From: JADJYF01 sp050186725
GTDB lineage: Bacteria; Pseudomonadota; Gammaproteobacteria; Ga0077536
Direction of reading: 5' to 3'
Length of the DNA stretch: 64,000 bases
Assembly: GCA_050186725.1 (NCBI GenBank)
Contig: JBFWYG010000007.1
Span: 62,001 to 126,000, forward strand
Shown here: positions 60,155-64,000 of the stretch, piece after piece
Layout: every line of letters begins with the position of its first letter
Position numbering within the stretch: position 1 is the stretch's first letter
The notes under the pieces: generated by a model
Told to the model about the DNA's origin: nothing
Seen by the model: only the letters and a program-made list of their open reading frames with translations
Database searches by the model: none
Made by a program: the position numbers and the translations under genes

Positions 60155-60217
60155 GGCCGATTGAAATCGGCCCTACAGGATCCGAGCAGCTTCCTGTAGG
60201 GCCGATTTCAATCGGCC
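60155..60217. repeat. Two facing type B palindromic elements
   Basis: An inverted type B element (60155-60177) and a direct one (60195-60217) face each other across 17 bp, the pair together forming a large imperfect palindrome. They lie in the 108-bp gap between the long acyl-CoA dehydrogenase and the hydratase-2 gene of one operon. The dehydrogenase stop is 10 bp away. The folded RNA would be a strong stem within the transcript. Confidence 0.9.
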
Positions 60218-60226
60218 GTGTACGGC

Positions 60227-61900
60227 TCAGCCGCCCTTCAGAATCAACTCCCGCGCCACGACCTTCAGCGCGAGCGTCTCCTCCGCGCCTTCGAAGATCG
60301 ACAGTACGCGCGCGTCGACGAAGTACCGACTTACCGCGGTTTCCTCGGAGTAGCCCATGCCGCCGTGGATCTGCATCGCCTCGCGGGTCACGGACTCGGC
60401 CGCGCGGCAGGCGTAGAGCTTGACCAGGCTCGCTTCCATCTGGCCGCGGCCCTGGTCCATCAGCCGCGCGACCGCGTAGGTCATCTCCTGGCAGGCGCGC
60501 AGGTTGGCAGCCATGGACACGAGCTTCGCGCGCGTCAGCTGGTAGTCGGCGAGCGGCTGGCCGAACACGCGCCGGTCCTGCGCGTAGCGCAGCGCGGCTT
60601 CGAAGGCCGCGCGCATCACGCCGCAGGCGCGCGCCGCGGTCTGCAGGCGGCCGCCGGCGAAACCCGCCATGGTGTGATAGAAGCCCTTGCCGACGGCGTC
60701 GGGGCCGCCGATGACGTTCTCGGCCGGCACGAACAGGTTGTCGAGGAACAAGGTGTAGGAGTGCATGCCGCGGTAGCCGATGGTCGGTATGGCTTTGCCG
60801 CTCAGCACGCCGCCCGAGGGCTGGCGGTACTCGAAGGCCTTGGCGTCGCTCTCCGGCTTCTCGACCAGGAACAGGGTGAGGCCGCGGTGGCCGGCGGTAG
60901 GGTCCGGGTCGGTGCGCGCGAGCACCATCAGCAACTCGGCCTTGCCGGCGAAGGTGCACCAGGTCTTCGCGCCGTTCAGAAGCCAGCCGCCGTCGGTCGG
61001 TGTCGCGCGCAGGCGCACGGCCGCGACGTCCGAGCCGCAGTCGGGCTCGGTGACGGCGATCGCGACCAGCGGTTTGCCGGCGGCGATGCCGGGCAGCCAT
61101 TTCTTCTTCTGCGCTTCGTGATTCCCCGCCATCAGCGCGCGGGACAGGATCTCCGGCCGCGTGAGCGGGCTGCCGGCGGCGGCGAGCGAGGCGCGCGAGA
61201 GTTCCTCGGTCACCACGCACATCGCGAGGTTGTCGTGCCCCGAAGGCGGCGCGGTGCCGCCGTAGGCCTCGGGGATCGACAGCGCGAAACAGCCCATCTC
61301 GATGAGCGCGCCGAGAATGTCGGCGGGAATGTCCAGATCCTCGCGATGGATGCGCTCGGCCTGGGGCGCCACGATGTCCTCGGCCACCCGCGCGAAACTC
61401 GCGGCGATGATCTGCTTGTCTTCGTCCAGCAGCGAGCGGCCGTGGCCGCCGTGCTCGAGCACCCGGCTGGCGGTGGTCTCGAGGAAGGCGGGATCGAGAT
61501 GGGCCATGGCAAAGGCTTCCGCCGCCGGACTCTCGAAGGCACGCCCGACCTCGGCGGCCGTGAGGCCGGTGAGGTGACGAATCTTCTCGAAGCGCCCGCG
61601 CAGGCGGGTCAGGATCTCGACGATGAAGGCGCCCGCCAGGCGCGATTCGAGCAGATCCTCGCCAGGCGATGCGCCACAGGCCGTGGCATAGCCCAGGATG
61701 GAACGCGCGGCGTGCAGTTCGGCATTGATCATGGCGAACTCGTAGCCCTGCACCTGGCAATGATCCAGGGCCGCGTTGGCATCGCCGCTGGCGGCGACCT
61801 CCGCGCGGGTGTGGGCCAGGGCGCGCTGGAACAGCGCGCCGAGATCGTCGAGGACGCCGGGCAGGGCGGCGAGGGTGGCCGCCGCGGTCACAGCCGTCAT
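60227..61900 (-). CDS. Acyl-CoA dehydrogenase with about 150-residue N-terminal extension (557 aa)
   Basis: The C-terminal 400 residues are a standard acyl-CoA dehydrogenase: IPEAYGGTAPP, AIAVTEPDCGSDVAAV, TWCTFAGKAELL and MQIHGGMGYSEETAVSRYFVDARV. The extra N-terminal domain (residues 1-150) is helical with YEFAMINAELHAARSILGYATACGAS, itself resembling the C-terminal helical part of an acyl-CoA dehydrogenase, so the protein may be a fused remnant plus a full enzyme. It is the third dehydrogenase of the operon. Substrate unknown. Confidence 0.88.
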   Translation of the reverse strand: MTAVTAAATLAALPGVLDDLGALFQRALAHTRAEVAASGDANAALDHCQVQGYEFAMINAELHAARSILGYATACGASPGEDLLESRLAGAFIVEILTRLRGRFEKIRHLTGLTAAEVGRAFESPAAEAFAMAHLDPAFLETTASRVLEHGGHGRSLLDEDKQIIAASFARVAEDIVAPQAERIHREDLDIPADILGALIEMGCFALSIPEAYGGTAPPSGHDNLAMCVVTEELSRASLAAAGSPLTRPEILSRALMAGNHEAQKKKWLPGIAAGKPLVAIAVTEPDCGSDVAAVRLRATPTDGGWLLNGAKTWCTFAGKAELLMVLARTDPDPTAGHRGLTLFLVEKPESDAKAFEYRQPSGGVLSGKAIPTIGYRGMHSYTLFLDNLFVPAENVIGGPDAVGKGFYHTMAGFAGGRLQTAARACGVMRAAFEAALRYAQDRRVFGQPLADYQLTRAKLVSMAANLRACQEMTYAVARLMDQGRGQMEASLVKLYACRAAESVTREAMQIHGGMGYSEETAVSRYFVDARVLSIFEGAEETLALKVVARELILKGG

Positions 61901-61916
61901 GCGCGCCGCGTCCCGC

Positions 61917-62828
61917 TCACACCGGGTCCCAGGGCCACACGTCCTGCGAGCGATCGAGCGGGTAGAAGTCCGCCTTCAGCGCCGGCATGCAGTGTTCGGC
62001 GATGGTCTCCGCCGTCCAGCCGTCGCCGCGGTGCATGGAGCGCTTCGGGCGGTGCTGGCTCATGAGGAAGATCTCATTGTTGCGCACCGCGAAGATCTGG
62101 CCGGTGACGTCCTTGGCCGCGTCGGACAGCAGGTAGACGGCCATCGGCGCGATCTTGGCCGGGGTCATCTCCTTCAGGCGCTCGACACGCTGGCGCTGCG
62201 CCTCGTCGGTGATCGGAATGGTGCCGATCATGCGCGTCCAGGCGAAGGGCGCGATGCAGTTCGAACGCACCCCGTTGCGACCCAGGTCGAGCGCGATGCT
62301 CTTCGACAGCGCGGCGATGCCGAGCTTGGCCGCGGCGTAGTTGGCCTGGCCGAAGTTGCCGATGAGGCCGGAGGTCGAGGTCATGTGCACGAACGCGCCG
62401 GTGTTGCGCTCGCGGAAATGCTCGGCGGCGGCGCGGCTCACGTAGAAGGTGCCGTGCAGATGCACATCGATCACGGCGTGCCATTCTTCGAGGCTCATCT
62501 TGTGAAACATGCGGTCGCGCAGGATGCCGGCGTTGTTGATCACGCCGTCGAGCTGACCGAAAGCCTTGATCGCGTCGGCGATCATCGCCTGCGCGTCTTC
62601 CCAGCGCGCCACGCTGCCGAAGTTGGCGATGGCCTGGCCGCCCATGGCCTCGATCTCACGCACCACTTCCTCGGCCGGGGTGCCCTCGATGTCGGTGCCG
62701 TCGGTGCTGGCGCCGAGATCGTTGACCACCACCTTGGCGCCGGCCGCGGCGAGCGCCAGGGAAAAATCGCGGCCGATGCCGCGTCCGCCGCCGGTCACGA
62801 GGACCACTTTGCCGTCGAGCATACCCAT
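61917..62828 (-). CDS. SDR, MFE-2-type 3-hydroxyacyl-CoA dehydrogenase-like
   Basis: This 303-residue short-chain dehydrogenase has DGKVVLVTGGGRGIGRDFSL (cofactor site, first residues), VNDLGASTDG (NAD preference from the Asp), NNAG, an active-site serine in TSTSGLIG and YAAAK. Its sequence is typical of the dehydrogenase part of peroxisomal MFE-2 and 17-beta-hydroxysteroid dehydrogenase type 4. Together with hydratase-2 (59255-60118) it would carry out the two middle beta-oxidation steps. It lies 16 bp from the long dehydrogenase. Confidence 0.88.
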   Translation of the reverse strand: MGMLDGKVVLVTGGGRGIGRDFSLALAAAGAKVVVNDLGASTDGTDIEGTPAEEVVREIEAMGGQAIANFGSVARWEDAQAMIADAIKAFGQLDGVINNAGILRDRMFHKMSLEEWHAVIDVHLHGTFYVSRAAAEHFRERNTGAFVHMTSTSGLIGNFGQANYAAAKLGIAALSKSIALDLGRNGVRSNCIAPFAWTRMIGTIPITDEAQRQRVERLKEMTPAKIAPMAVYLLSDAAKDVTGQIFAVRNNEIFLMSQHRPKRSMHRGDGWTAETIAEHCMPALKADFYPLDRSQDVWPWDPV

Positions 62829-62885
62829 GTTGCACAGTTCTCCTGAGGTTGGTCTTGAGGCGATTGCGACGCGTGCGCCGCGAGT

Positions 62886-63755
62886 TCAGCCGAGTGAGCC
62901 GAGCATCACCTCGGCGAGTTCGTGGAGTTCGTCCTGCACCGCGGCGGTCTCCTTGGCCACGAGCCAGATGATCACTTCGTCGGCGCCGGCGGCCAGGATG
63001 CGATCGCGATCGGCGCGCGTGCGGCACTGCCCCTCCAGCGTGAAGGGCGCGACGTGCACGCTGGCGCGATCGCGGCCCGCGGCCGCGCAGGCCGCCTCGA
63101 GTTCACGGCAGCCGGCGGCGAACTCGTCAAAGGAGGACATGACCGGGATCCAGCCCTGGCCCCAGGTCACCACGCGCTTGAACACGCGCGGCGAGCCGGA
63201 CGAGCCGAACATCACCGGTGGGCCGGCCGGGCGCTCGGGCTTGGGGTAGGAGCGCAGCGGCGGGAACTTGTAGTAGCGGCCGTCGTGGGAGGGCGCGTCC
63301 TCGGCCCACAGCTTGCGCATCACTTCCACGCATTCGCGGGTCTGGGTCCAGCGATGGTCGAAGTCCACGCCGAGGATTTCCGACTCCTCGCGGTTCCACC
63401 CGGCGCCGATGCCGAACAGCACGCGACCATGGCTGTAGTGGTCGACCGAGGCGACCTGCTTGGCGAGCAGGAGCGGATTGTGTTCCGGAACGAGACAGAT
63501 GCCGCTGCCGAGCAGGATGCGCTCGGTGGTGGCCGCGGCGCGCGACAGCGCCACCCAGGTGTCCGGCATCTGCCACAGGTAATCGGGCACGTTGCCCGGA
63601 TCGCCCACGTAATCCGAGGCGAAGGCCAGCGGCATGATGGCGTGTTCGGGCACCCAGTAGGAATGAAAGCCGAGCGTCTCGGCGGTCTTCGCCACCACGG
63701 CCGGATCGGCGCGCCGGTCCGGCAGAATCTGGAATACGCCGATCTTCGGCTTCAC
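62886..63755 (-). CDS. LLM-class (probable F420- or FMN-dependent) oxidoreductase
   Basis: This 289-residue TIM-barrel flavoenzyme fits the luciferase-like family commonly annotated as probable F420-dependent oxidoreductases: KIGVFQILPDRRADPAVVAKTAE at the start, WVPEHAIMPL, HNPLLLAKQVASVDHYSHGRV, FGIGAGWNREESEILG and DFDHRW. It may oxidise an alcohol or alkyl group to begin the pathway. The start is a GTG at 63755 behind a GGAGAG site; there is no good ATG. It is the first gene of the operon. F420 use in Proteobacteria is uncertain, so FMN is equally possible. Confidence 0.82.
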   Translation of the reverse strand: MKPKIGVFQILPDRRADPAVVAKTAETLGFHSYWVPEHAIMPLAFASDYVGDPGNVPDYLWQMPDTWVALSRAAATTERILLGSGICLVPEHNPLLLAKQVASVDHYSHGRVLFGIGAGWNREESEILGVDFDHRWTQTRECVEVMRKLWAEDAPSHDGRYYKFPPLRSYPKPERPAGPPVMFGSSGSPRVFKRVVTWGQGWIPVMSSFDEFAAGCRELEAACAAAGRDRASVHVAPFTLEGQCRTRADRDRILAAGADEVIIWLVAKETAAVQDELHELAEVMLGSLG

Positions 63756-63918
63756 GGACGCTCTCCTGGTGAATGTCGGACCCGGCGACCATGGTGCGGT
63801 GCGTTGCGAAGGGTCTCGGGCAGGGGCCGGATAGTACTCCATCGCCCCTCGCGGGAGGTATTGCCCTGGCGGGTGTGCGCCTGGCCTCGGACGCTTGCGC
63901 GCGTCGCGTCGATCGCCG

Positions 63919-64000
63919 TTAATTGGCCGCCTCCGTCGCGGCTGCGCGACGGCGTCGCAGCAGCCACGGACTCGCCATGCCAAGCATCTCGCTGACCACG
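63919..64000 (-). CDS. 3' end of an unidentified protein (partial, low confidence)
   Basis: A minus-strand frame enters from the right edge and ends at a TAA (63919-63921), giving VVSEMLGMASPWLLRRRR and a short AAATEAAN tail. The visible 26 residues look like a C-terminal helix and basic end. There is too little to identify. It is 163 bp upstream of the luciferase-like gene on the same strand; that gap shows no other gene. Confidence 0.3.
   Translation of the reverse strand, partial: VVSEMLGMASPWLLRRRRAAATEAAN

Overview
The window is GC-rich, densely coded bacterial DNA. It most likely comes from a gammaproteobacterium: the housekeeping genes are LolC/E, tail-specific protease Prc, RNase D with an HRDC domain, Mug, Tag, MsrA, BioA and PyrC. 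The large load of acyl-CoA enzymes and a DUF1302/DUF1329 pair suggest an environmental lipid, steroid or hydrocarbon degrader. That lineage and lifestyle reading is inference. I recognise no rRNA, tRNA, CRISPR array, prophage or complete insertion sequence.

Region by region: 1-17.7 kb is mostly housekeeping and repair, including lolC, a GFA/DUF2237 pair, a periplasmic thioredoxin with msrA, an orphan Tat-exported molybdenum hydroxylase subunit, prc, rnd, an FKBP, and a tightly coupled pyrC-bioA-hypothetical-phosphorylase operon. 17.7-28 kb holds a fatty acyl-CoA ligase, a fused indolepyruvate:ferredoxin oxidoreductase, an unknown protein, an adjacent D- and L-2-hydroxyglutarate oxidising pair and a thiolase. 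29.4-37.2 kb is an envelope module: a Ycf48-like propeller, DUF1302, a HEAT-repeat protein and DUF1329, with a flavin reductase. 37.3-39.1 kb has an esterase and an SDR.

39.2-48.1 kb is a LysR-centred catabolic locus. A minus-strand operon (small SCP2-like protein, alpha/beta hydrolase, acyl-CoA dehydrogenase, aldehyde dehydrogenase, class III CoA-transferase, mesaconyl-CoA-hydratase-like enzyme) lies on one side of the regulator. A second small-protein/hydrolase pair lies on the other side, on the plus strand. A perfect dyad with the LysR T-N11-A pattern sits between the regulator and the operon. 48.2-53.9 kb is a mixed accessory pocket (GGCT, luciferase-like oxidoreductase, RidA, extradiol dioxygenase, enolase-superfamily enzyme, NDP-sugar epimerase).

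53.9-63.8 kb is one long minus-strand operon. It encodes a luciferase-like oxidoreductase, SDR, a long acyl-CoA dehydrogenase, a hydratase-2, a 2-methylfumaryl-CoA-isomerase-like CoA-transferase, an APH-type kinase, two overlapping acyl-CoA dehydrogenases and an atypical crotonase. The kinase-dehydrogenase association resembles 4-hydroxyacyl-CoA catabolism (Lva and ACAD10/11 systems), but the gene set is different, so this is the best candidate for an undescribed pathway.

A second unusual feature is a family of short palindromic repeats at 39.1, 49.9-50.3 and 60.2 kb. They come in two sequence types, form a 96-bp-period array, and in three cases supply the TAG stop codon of the neighbouring gene.
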